DNA of 64,000 nucleotides from SIG480 sp045539475 (GTDB lineage: Bacteria > Bacillota > Clostridia > Oscillospirales > JAAYXM01), in the NCBI GenBank assembly GCA_045539475.1, contig JAZQFJ010000003.1, forward strand, positions 1-64,000, given 5' to 3'. This document shows, one piece after another, positions 25,458 to 34,516 of the stretch. The notes beneath the pieces were generated by a model that saw only the letters and a list, made by a program, of their open reading frames with translations, was not told the origin of the DNA and ran no database searches. The first letter of the stretch is position 1. Each line of letters opens with the position of its first letter. A program made the position numbers and the translations under genes.

Positions 25458-26075
25458 ATGGATGATTTGAGGCATATAATCGCAAAGAATATATCGGAGC
25501 TTCGGCGTGCGGCAGAAATGACACAGTTTGAGCTTGCAGAGCGGCTTAACTATTCCGACAAAGCCGTGTCAAAGTGGGAGCGCGGAGAATCCGTTCCCGA
25601 CATTGCTGTACTGAAAAACATTGCAGATATTTTTTCCGTCACGGTGGACTATCTTCTGGAAGAAGCGCATGCGAAGAAACGTTTTGACAAACCGCAGAAC
25701 AAAATCCGCCTTGCTAACCGCGGATTTATTACCGGAATGTCGATAGCGCTCGTTTGGCTTGTTACGCTTATTGCATTTGTTACGGGAGATATGTTCCGCG
25801 AACAGATATCCGGATATCATTGGCTATCGTTTCTGTGGGCTGTTCCGATTACGTTTATCGTATGGCTTGTGCTCAACTCCGTATGGTTCAACAAGCGGCG
25901 TAATTTTCTTATTATATCTTTTCTTATGTGGACAAGCCTTGCCGCCATTCACGTTTCACTCATAGTTCTCTTTAATATAAATGTGCGTTTCATATATCTT
26001 CTCGGCATTCCCGGGCAGATAATTATCTTATTCTGGTCGTTTATCCGCTCAAAAAACGGTACCGTAAAAAAGTAA
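25458..26075 (+). CDS. XRE-family regulator with C-terminal membrane segments
   Basis: 205-residue protein. Residues 5-60 form an XRE helix-turn-helix (MTQFELAERLNYSDKAVSKWERGESVPD), a very common Clostridia type. From about residue 88 there are four hydrophobic helices (near 92-110, 122-140, 148-172 and 176-195), so the DNA-binding domain is tethered to the membrane. This suggests sensing of an envelope or ligand signal and control of itself or a neighbour; the only divergent neighbour is degV. Terminated by a strong cruciform hairpin. Confidence 0.88.
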   Translation: MDDLRHIIAKNISELRRAAEMTQFELAERLNYSDKAVSKWERGESVPDIAVLKNIADIFSVTVDYLLEEAHAKKRFDKPQNKIRLANRGFITGMSIALVWLVTLIAFVTGDMFREQISGYHWLSFLWAVPITFIVWLVLNSVWFNKRRNFLIISFLMWTSLAAIHVSLIVLFNINVRFIYLLGIPGQIIILFWSFIRSKNGTVKK

Positions 26076-26088
26076 GCAGATTAATACA

Positions 26089-26150
26089 ATCCCCTCAGAG
26101 CAAGCACTTGAAATAACGAAAATGTTTCAAGTCTCAATCTGAGGGGATTA
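26089..26150. terminator. Large bidirectional terminator
   Basis: Outer arms AATCCCCTCAGA and TCTGAGGGGATT with an inner hairpin ACTTGAAA/TTTCAAGT, lying between the XRE regulator and the convergent mgsA gene. Confidence 0.8.
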
Positions 26151-26177
26151 TATCTCATTTTTACAGTTCCTCTTTAT

Positions 26178-26600
26178 TTATATAATTGATCCTGCACCAT
26201 TCTTGGGATTTACGATATCACGCCAATCCATATCGCCGCGCGCAAGACCGTGGATAAGCACCTCTGCCGTTGCAATGTTTGTTGCAACAGGAACGTTGTG
26301 CATATCGCAAAGACGGAGGATAGACGTTATTGCCGGCTCATGCGGAAGCTCGGTCAGCGGGTCGCGGAAGAACAACATCATATCAATTTCATTATATGCT
26401 ATTCTCGCGCCGATCTGCTGGTCCCCGCCCTGTGCCCCGGAAAGGAAGCGACGCACCTCAAGCCCTGTAGCATCGGAAACAAGCTTTGCCGTAGTCCCTG
26501 TTCCGCAGAGAGAATGCTTCTGGAGCACGCCCTTGTATGCTATGCAGAACTGAACCATCAGTTCTTTCTTTTTGTCGTGTGCAATAAGTGCTATGTTCAT
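26178..26600 (-). CDS. mgsA: Methylglyoxal synthase
   Basis: 140-residue enzyme converting dihydroxyacetone phosphate to methylglyoxal and phosphate, a glycolytic bypass. Family motifs are complete: IALIAHDKKK at the start, GTGTT phosphate loop, SGAQGGDQQIGARI with the catalytic Asp, and FFRDPL. In Clostridia mgsA often closes the mre/min cell-shape cluster, as here, 28 nt after minD. Confidence 0.95.
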   Translation of the reverse strand: MNIALIAHDKKKELMVQFCIAYKGVLQKHSLCGTGTTAKLVSDATGLEVRRFLSGAQGGDQQIGARIAYNEIDMMLFFRDPLTELPHEPAITSILRLCDMHNVPVATNIATAEVLIHGLARGDMDWRDIVNPKNGAGSII

Positions 26601-26628
26601 ATCTCTACCCTCATACTCTGAATGATGT

Positions 26629-27387
26629 TTACAGCTTTTTTGATATTTTCATAAGCGGAACGCTCTCCCCGCAGATGCGCCTTGCAATATTGCGGTAAGC
26701 CTTTGCGGCAGGCGCGCGCAGGTTCGAAAACAGAAGCGTCCCTTTGTTTGCCGCCTCTATGACCGCTCTGTCCTCGGGAATAATTCCGATAAGGCGTGTA
26801 CTGGTACGGTCGATTGCTTCATCAATATTCGCGGCGGCAAGCTTTTTTATAAGAGATGGGCGCACGCGGTTTACAACAAGACGGATATCACTTATTCCCC
26901 GCTTTTTCAGCGACTCACGCGTCAGGCGCGCATCACGCAGGCTGACGGTATCCGTTGTTGCAACAAGAATGGCGCAATCCGCGGCTGTTGCGGCAAGATT
27001 AAATCCGAAATCAAGACCTGCAGGGCAATCTATTATGCAAAAATCGCACATCCGCTTGATTTCGCGCACCAGCTCCGACATTTGCTTTGGAGTTACGTCC
27101 CTGCCCGCTTTCTCACCGAGCGGAGCCGAAAGCAGACGCAGGTTTTCCACAAGCGGATGCGTGAGCAGCGCCTTTTCGAGAGAAACATTCCCCGATATAA
27201 CATCGGTAAAATCAAAAAGCGCAGAATCGGAAACGCCGAGAACTATATCCATGTTGCGAAGACCGACATCGGCATCAAGCACAATAACACGCTTGTCCAT
27301 TGCCGCAAGGCAACACGCAATCCCCGATGCAACCGAGGTCTTGCCCGTTCCGCCCTTGCCGGATGCCACGCATATAGCACGTCCCAT
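26629..27387 (-). CDS. minD: MinD-like septum-site ATPase
   Basis: 252-residue ParA/MinD-type ATPase that positions the division septum or other polar structures. Deviant Walker A KGGTGKTS near residue 9, ADVGLRNMDIVLG after it, and IIDCPAGLDFG. Start 27387 is chosen for MGRAICVASGKGG with AGGAGAGAAAGGGC upstream. Neither MinC nor MinE follows, although both are usual partners in this cluster, and the C-terminus (MKISKKL) is a poor match to the amphipathic membrane-targeting helix. It could therefore serve a changed role or use distant partners. Confidence 0.85.
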   Translation of the reverse strand: MGRAICVASGKGGTGKTSVASGIACCLAAMDKRVIVLDADVGLRNMDIVLGVSDSALFDFTDVISGNVSLEKALLTHPLVENLRLLSAPLGEKAGRDVTPKQMSELVREIKRMCDFCIIDCPAGLDFGFNLAATAADCAILVATTDTVSLRDARLTRESLKKRGISDIRLVVNRVRPSLIKKLAAANIDEAIDRTSTRLIGIIPEDRAVIEAANKGTLLFSNLRAPAAKAYRNIARRICGESVPLMKISKKL

Positions 27388-27475
27388 TGCCCTTTCTCTC
27401 CTCATTTTAACATACTTTATTATAGTATACAATAAATCTCGCGATTTGTAAATTGTTTTTTCACAAGCGGCATCT

Positions 27476-29533
27476 CTACTTCACAAGAACACCGGTATTT
27501 CTGCGCACATCGTTTTCAAAGCTTGCTCCGAAATATGCATCAAAAACAGCCTTTGCAACGGACGGAATACGGCTACCCTGACCGCCGTTTTCAACGACTA
27601 CGGCAATTGCAACCTCGGGATCGTCTATCGGTGCAAACGCAACATAAAGCGCATGCGAGCCGCCCGGTGCCTGCGCACTTCCGGTCTTTCCGCCGACGGT
27701 TACTCCGTATGAGCCGAACACTGAATATGAAGTTCCTCCCGCCTCCTGCGCACCGGCATGCATTCCGTCTATTACCGCCTGATATGTTTCCTCGCTCATA
27801 TCAACACGTCCGACAATCTCCGGAACGGTCTTTTCTGTTTCTTCGTTTGTGTCGGGGTTTCTGACGCTCTTTAAAAGGTGCGGTTTATACCGCACACCAT
27901 GGTTTACGAGCTGTGCAACGTAATTTGCAAGCTGAAGCGGTGTCACCATAGTATCAGACTGACCTATCGCCGCAGAGAGCGTTTCGCCGGGGTACCACGT
28001 TTTCCCCTTTTCCTCGCGCGCCGTGCGGGATGCCACCTTGCCGGAAACCTCACCGGGTATTTCGATGCCTGTTTTTTCGCCAAGTCCGAAACGCCCTGCC
28101 CACGCGGCAAGGCTGTCGATGCCGACGCGCCTGCCTACGTCATAGAAAAAGTAATTGCAAGATACCTTCAACGCTTCCGACACATCAATTTTTCCGTGCG
28201 TTTTTCCGTACTGGCGGAAAATATCACACATCGGCGTTGTGCTGGGTGCGTAGTACATATATTTACCCGTGGTAAGCATTTTTTCCTTCGGCTCTATTAT
28301 ATTTTCCTCAAGTCCCGCAACGGCAGTTATCATTTTGAAGGTGGAGCCGGGCGGGAACGCGCCCTGTATTGTCCGGTTAAAAAGAGGAAGGTATTTATCG
28401 TTAAAAAGCGCGTTGTACTGCTTTTTATACTGAGTTATGTCATATGTGGGATAGGACGCGGACACTAAAAGCCCGCCTGTTTTTACGTCAATAGCAACCA
28501 CGGCCGCGCCCTTTGCGTTATCGCCGCCCCAGCGGGAATTGGTTTTTCCCTCAGCACGCAGGCGCGGAACAAGCTCTGCAAGAGAAGCTTCTGCCGCCTC
28601 CTGCATTTTTAAGTCAATCGTGAGAATGCAGTTCTGACCGAGCTTAGGCGGCTCCTCATACAAAACCGTCGTTGTTTTTCCCGTGGTTGTAGTTTCTGTT
28701 GTTTTTGATCCGTCTATGCCGCGGAGATAGTGCTCATATGCCTTTTCTATACCGTCTTTACCGACCATATCGGTCATTTTGTATCCTTTTTTACGAAGCT
28801 CTGCGTATTCCTCGCGCCAAATAATATCAACTCTGCCAAGAATGTGTGCAGCTGCTTTTGTTTTGTATTCACGTATCGGCTCTACCTCGATAAGAACGCC
28901 GGGAAGGGTGCGGGAATGCTCTTTTATTTTGGTTACAAGCGTGCGGTCAACATCACGCGCAAATGTATACGGTGCGGATTTTGAAAAACCGCGCATTTCC
29001 ATTTCGTAGCAAATGCCGCAAAGCTTGCGGCAAAGCACCTTATCGGTTGTTTTTATATCAAACCGTTCGGCAAGAAGTGTTAAAAACTCATCTGCCTGGA
29101 GGTTTTCTTCCCATTTTCTGTCCTTTATATATTCGCTTACCGCGCGCTCTCCCGCGCTTCCGTCGCCCTTTGCAAACGTAAATGCCACAGGAGAGGAAAT
29201 CGTGAGCGGCAGTGTATCTATATACTCCTGCCCCGCACCGTCACAGAGGTTTACGAGATAAGTAAGAACTTCCTCGCGACCTTCTTTATTCCACGTTGTT
29301 GCATCAAACACAACGGAAAAGCTCATTCGGTTTGTAACCATGGGTCTGCCGAAGCGGTCAAGAATCTCCCCGCGCGGTGCCGTGACGGTTACCGTTCTTG
29401 AGGTTCTCTTAGTTGAGCGTTCAAGATATTCTTCACCTGAAACAATCTGCAGGAAATAAAGGCGACCGAAAAACACGACCGCCGCAAAAAGCGCGACCGC
29501 CGCAAGAACCCATATACGTTTTGAGTTCTGCAT
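27476..29533 (-). CDS. mrdA: Penicillin-binding protein 2 (elongation-specific transpeptidase)
   Basis: 685-residue class B PBP that cross-links peptidoglycan during sidewall elongation. One N-terminal membrane helix (about 7-28), a dimerisation/pedestal domain with APRGEILDRFGRPM, then a transpeptidase domain with PPGSTFKMIT (nucleophile near residue 399), the SCN triad in VSCNYFF and KTG in GGKTGSAQAPGG. Lies between mreD and minD in a shape-determination cluster. RodA, its glycosyltransferase partner, is not in the window. Confidence 0.95.
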   Translation of the reverse strand: MQNSKRIWVLAAVALFAAVVFFGRLYFLQIVSGEEYLERSTKRTSRTVTVTAPRGEILDRFGRPMVTNRMSFSVVFDATTWNKEGREEVLTYLVNLCDGAGQEYIDTLPLTISSPVAFTFAKGDGSAGERAVSEYIKDRKWEENLQADEFLTLLAERFDIKTTDKVLCRKLCGICYEMEMRGFSKSAPYTFARDVDRTLVTKIKEHSRTLPGVLIEVEPIREYKTKAAAHILGRVDIIWREEYAELRKKGYKMTDMVGKDGIEKAYEHYLRGIDGSKTTETTTTGKTTTVLYEEPPKLGQNCILTIDLKMQEAAEASLAELVPRLRAEGKTNSRWGGDNAKGAAVVAIDVKTGGLLVSASYPTYDITQYKKQYNALFNDKYLPLFNRTIQGAFPPGSTFKMITAVAGLEENIIEPKEKMLTTGKYMYYAPSTTPMCDIFRQYGKTHGKIDVSEALKVSCNYFFYDVGRRVGIDSLAAWAGRFGLGEKTGIEIPGEVSGKVASRTAREEKGKTWYPGETLSAAIGQSDTMVTPLQLANYVAQLVNHGVRYKPHLLKSVRNPDTNEETEKTVPEIVGRVDMSEETYQAVIDGMHAGAQEAGGTSYSVFGSYGVTVGGKTGSAQAPGGSHALYVAFAPIDDPEVAIAVVVENGGQGSRIPSVAKAVFDAYFGASFENDVRRNTGVLVK

Positions 29534-29554
29534 AGCCCTTTCCCTCCGTAATAT

Positions 29555-30073
29555 TTACTCTTCCATCTCTTCAAAGCTTCGCCCCGTTTTTTTCACAATT
29601 GCGTACAAAAACGGCGTAAACGGCAATGTGGCAAGAAGCTCACCCGGAATTACATACAAAAGCGGAAGCGCGCTTGCATCGCCGCGCGCAAGCATATACA
29701 CGCAGTAGTGAATAAAATGCATTACCGAAACGAGAACTGCCCAGTCAAGAAGCGCCATACCAAAGCTTTTCCAATACATCACCGTGTTCATAAGACAAAT
29801 CAGAAATGCAAGAGCGGTCATAACGATAATATAAAAACCCTCGTGCGAAGAATAAAATGCATCGCAGATGAAACCACCGGCAAGGCCGGCAATCATCCCC
29901 TCGCCGACACCCTCGTGCAAAGCTATTACCGCAACTATAAACGGAACAAGCGACGGCGCGCACGAAAACACACGGAATGACGAAAAAAGAGTACCCGAAA
30001 GCAACACCGAAGCAAGCATCAGCGCGGCGTAACAAGTCCATTTATACAGCTTTTTCCGTATATTCAGCGTCAT
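29555..30073 (-). CDS. mreD: Rod shape-determining protein MreD
   Basis: 172-residue integral membrane protein of the elongasome with five or six hydrophobic helices and the family motif EGMIAGLAGGFICDAFYS. It links MreC to the peptidoglycan machinery. Located between mreC (12 nt away) and PBP2 (21 nt). Confidence 0.88.
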   Translation of the reverse strand: MTLNIRKKLYKWTCYAALMLASVLLSGTLFSSFRVFSCAPSLVPFIVAVIALHEGVGEGMIAGLAGGFICDAFYSSHEGFYIIVMTALAFLICLMNTVMYWKSFGMALLDWAVLVSVMHFIHYCVYMLARGDASALPLLYVIPGELLATLPFTPFLYAIVKKTGRSFEEMEE

Positions 30074-30085
30074 ACAGTTTCTCCG

Positions 30086-30925
30086 TCAGTTCGTAATCTC
30101 AAAGCTTTTGATAACAAGCACGTGGTTTATGCCGTCAAGATCCACCGCAGGGCGGACGATGGCATATTTCGATATGCCGTGGCTTTCGTTTTTAACCTCT
30201 ACCACGCTTCCGAGAACTATTCCCTTTGGGAAAAGCCCGCCAACGCCCGAAGTTTCGATAACATCACCGGCAAGGATCTGCGTGTTTTTCGGAAGATAGC
30301 TTAAGCGGAAAAGCCCTTCTGCCATAAGCTCAAAATCCCCCTCCGCACTTGCAACGTCACGCGTGCGCGAGGCTATTGCAGCCGCCTCCATAGTTGTATC
30401 CGTCAGTGCCGTAACGGTTGCCCACGTTGTGCCCACCTCGCTGATGAAACCTACCATTCCGTCAGCAGTGATCACACAGTTATCCGCCGCGATGCCTGCA
30501 CTTGATCCCTTGTTTATTGTAAAGTTACGCGTCCAGTTGTCTCCATTTTTCGCAACAATCTCCGCCGCTTCAAACACAAACGACGAATCTCTCTCACGCA
30601 TTGCAAGCGCAGCACGAAGCTGCTCGTTTTCTTTTTCAATTGCGCTGTTTTCGCGAATTGCCTGACGTGCTACCGACAGCTCATAGCGCAAGGTTTCGTT
30701 TTCAGCTTCAAGCTCGTCATAGCGCGTTGCTCTTGCCGCCCGCTCTCCGAAAAAGTCCGTCACCGCGCCGACAGCGCTCTGCACCGGCTCTGAAATAATA
30801 TTCACAAGCGAGCCGATGGGCGAAATCCTCCCACCGGACACAGCGGAAAGTATGGCAAGAATAAGAGCAATCAAAACAGCAATAAGCGCTGTTACAACTG
30901 TTTTCTTTGAAAAAAAGTCATTCAT
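30086..30925 (-). CDS. mreC: Rod shape-determining protein MreC
   Basis: 279-residue elongasome scaffold: one N-terminal membrane helix (about 10-30), a coiled coil (about 75-115, ELEAENETLRYELSVARQ) and an extracellular double beta-barrel with the typical NKGSSAGIAADNCVIT and GVGGLFPKGIVLG segments. The start codon overlaps the maf stop (ATGA). An mreB gene would normally stand here but is absent; maf occupies its place. Confidence 0.93.
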   Translation of the reverse strand: MNDFFSKKTVVTALIAVLIALILAILSAVSGGRISPIGSLVNIISEPVQSAVGAVTDFFGERAARATRYDELEAENETLRYELSVARQAIRENSAIEKENEQLRAALAMRERDSSFVFEAAEIVAKNGDNWTRNFTINKGSSAGIAADNCVITADGMVGFISEVGTTWATVTALTDTTMEAAAIASRTRDVASAEGDFELMAEGLFRLSYLPKNTQILAGDVIETSGVGGLFPKGIVLGSVVEVKNESHGISKYAIVRPAVDLDGINHVLVIKSFEITN

Positions 30926-31473
30926 CGGATTTCCTCCAGCATCTCAGACAGGCGCTTCATCGGAAGCCCTATAACATTGAAATAATCTCCTGCGATATGC
31001 GAAACGAACTCTCCTGCACCGCCCTGGATTCCGTAAGCACCTGCTTTATCCATACACTCGCCGGTGGCAACGTATGCATCTATCTCAGCCTTGGAAAGGT
31101 CACGGAAAATCACTTCCGTGCAAACAGCATCTGTATATTCGCGCCCGTTATGGATTACGCACACACCGGTGTACACCTTCTGCACACCACCGGACATTGC
31201 CGTAAGCATCTCCCTCGCATGTGCCTCATTCCTCGGCTTGCCGAGCACCTCACCGTCAAAGGCAACAACGGTGTCTGCACCTATGACGGTATCGCCGGGG
31301 TGACGGCGCGCCACCTCACGAGCCTTTATACACGCAAGCTCACAGACGTAAGAAGAAACCTCGCCACCGGAAAACTCCGGCTCGTGCGCATCCGATACGT
31401 CAATTTCAAATTCAGTTGTGAGAAGCGACAAAAGCTCACGCCGACGCGGAGACTTTGATGCGAGAATCAGCAT
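30922..31473 (-). CDS. maf: Maf family nucleoside triphosphate pyrophosphatase
   Basis: 183-residue house-cleaning enzyme hydrolysing non-canonical nucleotides (dTTP/UTP-type Maf) to monophosphates. Motifs: ASKSPRRRELL at the start, GADTVVAFDGEVLGKP with the catalytic Asp, and YGIQGGAGEFV. Overlaps mreC by 4 nt, a frequent maf-mre linkage in Firmicutes. Confidence 0.94.
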   Translation of the reverse strand: MLILASKSPRRRELLSLLTTEFEIDVSDAHEPEFSGGEVSSYVCELACIKAREVARRHPGDTVIGADTVVAFDGEVLGKPRNEAHAREMLTAMSGGVQKVYTGVCVIHNGREYTDAVCTEVIFRDLSKAEIDAYVATGECMDKAGAYGIQGGAGEFVSHIAGDYFNVIGLPMKRLSEMLEEIR

Positions 31474-31536
31474 TCCGTACTTCCTTCACTTTCCATCAAA
31501 ATAATTTTCTGCAACTTGTTTTTTTGCACTTTGCAC

Positions 31537-31971
31537 TTATTTCCGCCCGGTGCTTCCAAATCCGCCTGCGCCGCGCGCGGTTTCCGATATCGAATCAACA
31601 ACGCAAAGCTCCGGTGTTTCAACAGGCATGATGAGAAGCTGGGCAATTCTGTCACCGGGATTTATCTCAAACTCTTCTTTTCCGAGGTTTATAAGACCGA
31701 CCTTGATTTCTCCGCGGTAGTCGCTGTCGATAATTCCGACGCCGTTTGCAAGCGAGATTCCGTGCTTTATGGCAAGTCCGCTTCTCGCACACACAACTGC
31801 AACAAGATTCTTTGACGGAAGCTCAATCGCAACCCCCGTGGGAACCGGAAAAATCTCTCCCGGAGAAAGCGTGAGCTTTTCGGTAATATCCGCACGCAAG
31901 TCATATCCCGCCGCGCCGTCCGAGGCACGCGTGGGGACCGATGCCGTGGCTGTAAGCAATTTTATATTCAT
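31537..31971 (-). CDS. dut: Deoxyuridine 5'-triphosphate nucleotidohydrolase (dUTPase)
   Basis: 144-residue trimeric dUTPase converting dUTP to dUMP and pyrophosphate, keeping uracil out of DNA. All five motifs are present: AAGYDLRAD, CARSGLA, GVGIIDSDYRGEI, GDRIAQLLI and the C-terminal RGAGGFGSTGRK that closes over the active site. Start 31971 has AAAGGAGC upstream; the ATG at 32004 would place that site inside the gene. A 63 nt gap with low-complexity TGCAC-rich sequence separates it from maf. Confidence 0.95.
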   Translation of the reverse strand: MNIKLLTATASVPTRASDGAAGYDLRADITEKLTLSPGEIFPVPTGVAIELPSKNLVAVVCARSGLAIKHGISLANGVGIIDSDYRGEIKVGLINLGKEEFEINPGDRIAQLLIMPVETPELCVVDSISETARGAGGFGSTGRK

Positions 31972-32079
31972 GGAAAATGCTCCTTTATCGTCTTGTTTTC
32001 GCATTTTTATTTCATATGTAATAAGTATATCATACCCTGCACCCGAATTAAAGATAAATTTGTAAACAATGCCGCTTTA

Positions 32080-34176
32080 CTACTCAACACCGCGGTAATA
32101 AAGCCCGCGGGTATATTCGTGCGGAGCGAAAGGTTCGTCTCCGGCATACGCATCAAACACCTGCACACACTCGCGCGAGTTCTCACTTGTGAAGTACAGC
32201 CGCGCAAACGCCGCGCCGACGCTTTTCCAATCCCGCGCCTTGTCCGCAAGGAAAAGCTTTTTTGAATTCACGATAAGCGTTCTGTGGTTAAACTCTCGAA
32301 GAAGCGGGAAAGCTGCACCGGTGCGGTCACAAAGCACATGATGGCTTCCGCACACGCACGCGCCGGTCTGTGCTTTCACGACGCAGTTTTCGCATATCAT
32401 AAGCGGAAGACGTCCGTATACAACGATTTCCGTGTCTATAATCTTTGATATATCCCGTATCTGCGGGAAAGTAAGCTCAGGCGAGAGCAATACACTTTGC
32501 ACACCGGTATGGCGGATTTCGCGCAATGCATAAGAATTGAAAACATTGATGCCGAAATCGGCAAAAAGCTCGGAAAAACCAAAGCTCTTTGCAAGCTCAA
32601 TATGTCCGGTATTTCCGACAGATGCACGGAGGATGCCTGCCTCCGCTGCGTTTTCGGCATATATGCGGAGCAAATCAACCTCTGTGTCCTTTATTATACG
32701 CGGGAAAGCAGCAACAACTGCGCATTTTTCAGATATTTCACGTATTCGGATGATATTTTTTTCGTCAAACTCGCAAAGCGGGATATACAAATACGCAATA
32801 TCACGAGAGAGAAGCTCGTCACTTACCTGCGAAATGCTTCTTACAGATACCGTAAAGCGCGGCGGGGTTTTCCGGTTCACAAGACGAAATCCGGTGTTAA
32901 ATTTTCCCTCCGGGCGCTCTGTTTTTTCTCCACTCGGAAGCTTTGAGAGCACCTCGCGGCGCAGTGAGTTAAGCTCTGACAGCGGAAGAGACATTCCTTC
33001 ATCAAGCTTTATATTTACTTTATTTACAACAAATCCCGTTCCGCCTGTTTTCTTAAGCTGGGTTTCCACAGCCTCATAGGTCAACGGAACATTACGCGCA
33101 GGCTCGGGGACCTTTCCCTCGGCGTATGCGCGCTCTCCCTTTCCGTCAATCGCCGCAAGCACCGCAGGACGGTCTTTTTCTATTATACAGAACATCTCTA
33201 TTTCAGATGTTTTTTCAGGGCTGTCTTTTTCATATGTTTTTCTTGCCGCCGCGAGAAGGTTCTCCGGCGTATTCGTTTCCGTGCGGATACCAAACATTCC
33301 TCTGCCAAGCTCTGATTTGTAATATCCCTCGGTAAATCCGCTGCGAGAGAAAATATCATTTAAAATCCGCTTTTCCTTATCGGTTGCCGCTCTGCCCTCG
33401 TTTAATATCCGTGAATATATTCCCGTGACGATTGCAACATATTCCGCGCGCTTCATTCGTCCCTCAATCTTAAGAGAAGCAACACCCATATCAGAAAGCT
33501 CGGTAATATAATCTGCAAGGCAGAGATCGCGCAACGATAGCGGATATGCATTCGCGCCGCCTTCTCCAAGCTTATATTGCATACGGCACGGCTGAGCGCA
33601 AAGACCGCGGTTTCCGCTTCTTCTTCCGATTACCGCGCTCATCTCGCACTGACCGGAATAGCACATACACAGCGCTCCGTGGACGAAAACCTCAATTTCT
33701 ATCGGGCTTTCCTTGCATATATAGCAAATTTCCTCACGCGAAAGCTCACGCGCAAGAACTACGCGTGAAAAGCCGAGTGAGGAAAGATATTTTACACCAT
33801 CAAGGTTGTGCACCGTCATCTGGGTTGATGCGTGGAGAGCTACCCCGGGCGCAACAGACCGGAAAATACGTGCAACGCCAAAATCCGCGACGATGACAGC
33901 GTCCACCCCCGCGCGGTTTACATCGCGCGCAAGAGCCTCAACACGTTCAGCTTCGCGGTCGGTGATGTGGGTGTTTACCGTGACATAAACCTTAACTCCG
34001 CGCTTGTGACAGTAATCGCACACAGCGGGAAGGTCGCGCTCGGTAAAGTTTTTTGCAAGGCGACGGGCATTAAAGTCCCCGACGCCGAGATAAACAGCAT
34101 CCGCGCCGTTGCATACGGCGGCGCGGAGTGCTTCCATGCTCCCTGCAGGAGCAAGAATTTCAGCTTTTTTCTGCAT
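32080..34176 (-). CDS. Peptidase family U32 protein (collagenase-like, long form with DUF3656)
   Basis: 698-residue protein. N-terminal U32 barrel: EILAPAGSMEALRAAVCNGADAVYLG, FVHGALCMCYSGQCEMS, and RGLCAQPCRMQYKL, whose cysteines mark the family. The remaining residues carry the DUF3656-like insertion and a second partial barrel with CENCVVKAQTGACVCG. U32 proteins include proteases and tRNA or ubiquinone hydroxylases; long clostridial forms are uncharacterised, and the Cys pattern fits an iron-sulfur RNA-modification enzyme as well as a peptidase. Start overlaps the zapA stop by one base (TAATG). Confidence 0.88.
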   Translation of the reverse strand: MQKKAEILAPAGSMEALRAAVCNGADAVYLGVGDFNARRLAKNFTERDLPAVCDYCHKRGVKVYVTVNTHITDREAERVEALARDVNRAGVDAVIVADFGVARIFRSVAPGVALHASTQMTVHNLDGVKYLSSLGFSRVVLARELSREEICYICKESPIEIEVFVHGALCMCYSGQCEMSAVIGRRSGNRGLCAQPCRMQYKLGEGGANAYPLSLRDLCLADYITELSDMGVASLKIEGRMKRAEYVAIVTGIYSRILNEGRAATDKEKRILNDIFSRSGFTEGYYKSELGRGMFGIRTETNTPENLLAAARKTYEKDSPEKTSEIEMFCIIEKDRPAVLAAIDGKGERAYAEGKVPEPARNVPLTYEAVETQLKKTGGTGFVVNKVNIKLDEGMSLPLSELNSLRREVLSKLPSGEKTERPEGKFNTGFRLVNRKTPPRFTVSVRSISQVSDELLSRDIAYLYIPLCEFDEKNIIRIREISEKCAVVAAFPRIIKDTEVDLLRIYAENAAEAGILRASVGNTGHIELAKSFGFSELFADFGINVFNSYALREIRHTGVQSVLLSPELTFPQIRDISKIIDTEIVVYGRLPLMICENCVVKAQTGACVCGSHHVLCDRTGAAFPLLREFNHRTLIVNSKKLFLADKARDWKSVGAAFARLYFTSENSRECVQVFDAYAGDEPFAPHEYTRGLYYRGVE

Positions 34177-34487
34177 TATTTCGCAGACAGACGTGCAATT
34201 TCACGCTTTAAGTCCATAATCTCGGACTTCATGCGGCTGCCGTCCTCAAGGTAATCCTTGAGCTGGGTGCGGAGATTTTCCGCAGTTTCAAGAGCCTTGT
34301 AATATTCATCGGAGATGTTCACGGCAGAAAGAATCGCCGCCTCGATGAGAGAAAAGTTGCCGCCCTTCAAAACCTCATTGACCTTTACATCAACGTGTGC
34401 GGCGACGCGGCGGGTGTATTCCTCGTTCTCGCCGCTGACAAGACGGAGCTCCACCCCGCCGATGTTTACCGATATCGCGTTTTTCAT
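34176..34487 (-). CDS. zapA: Cell division protein ZapA
   Basis: 103-residue FtsZ-ring stabiliser. N-terminal beta hairpin (ISVNIGGVELRLVSGENEEYTRRVAAHVD) followed by a long coiled coil to the end. Start 34487 has GGAGG eight bases upstream; the ATG at 34502 precedes it. Its stop overlaps the U32 start by one base, a linkage widely conserved in Firmicutes. Confidence 0.9.
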   Translation of the reverse strand: MKNAISVNIGGVELRLVSGENEEYTRRVAAHVDVKVNEVLKGGNFSLIEAAILSAVNISDEYYKALETAENLRTQLKDYLEDGSRMKSEIMDLKREIARLSAK

Positions 34488-34516
34488 GACCTCTACCTCC
34501 ACATTATGAGTTTATA

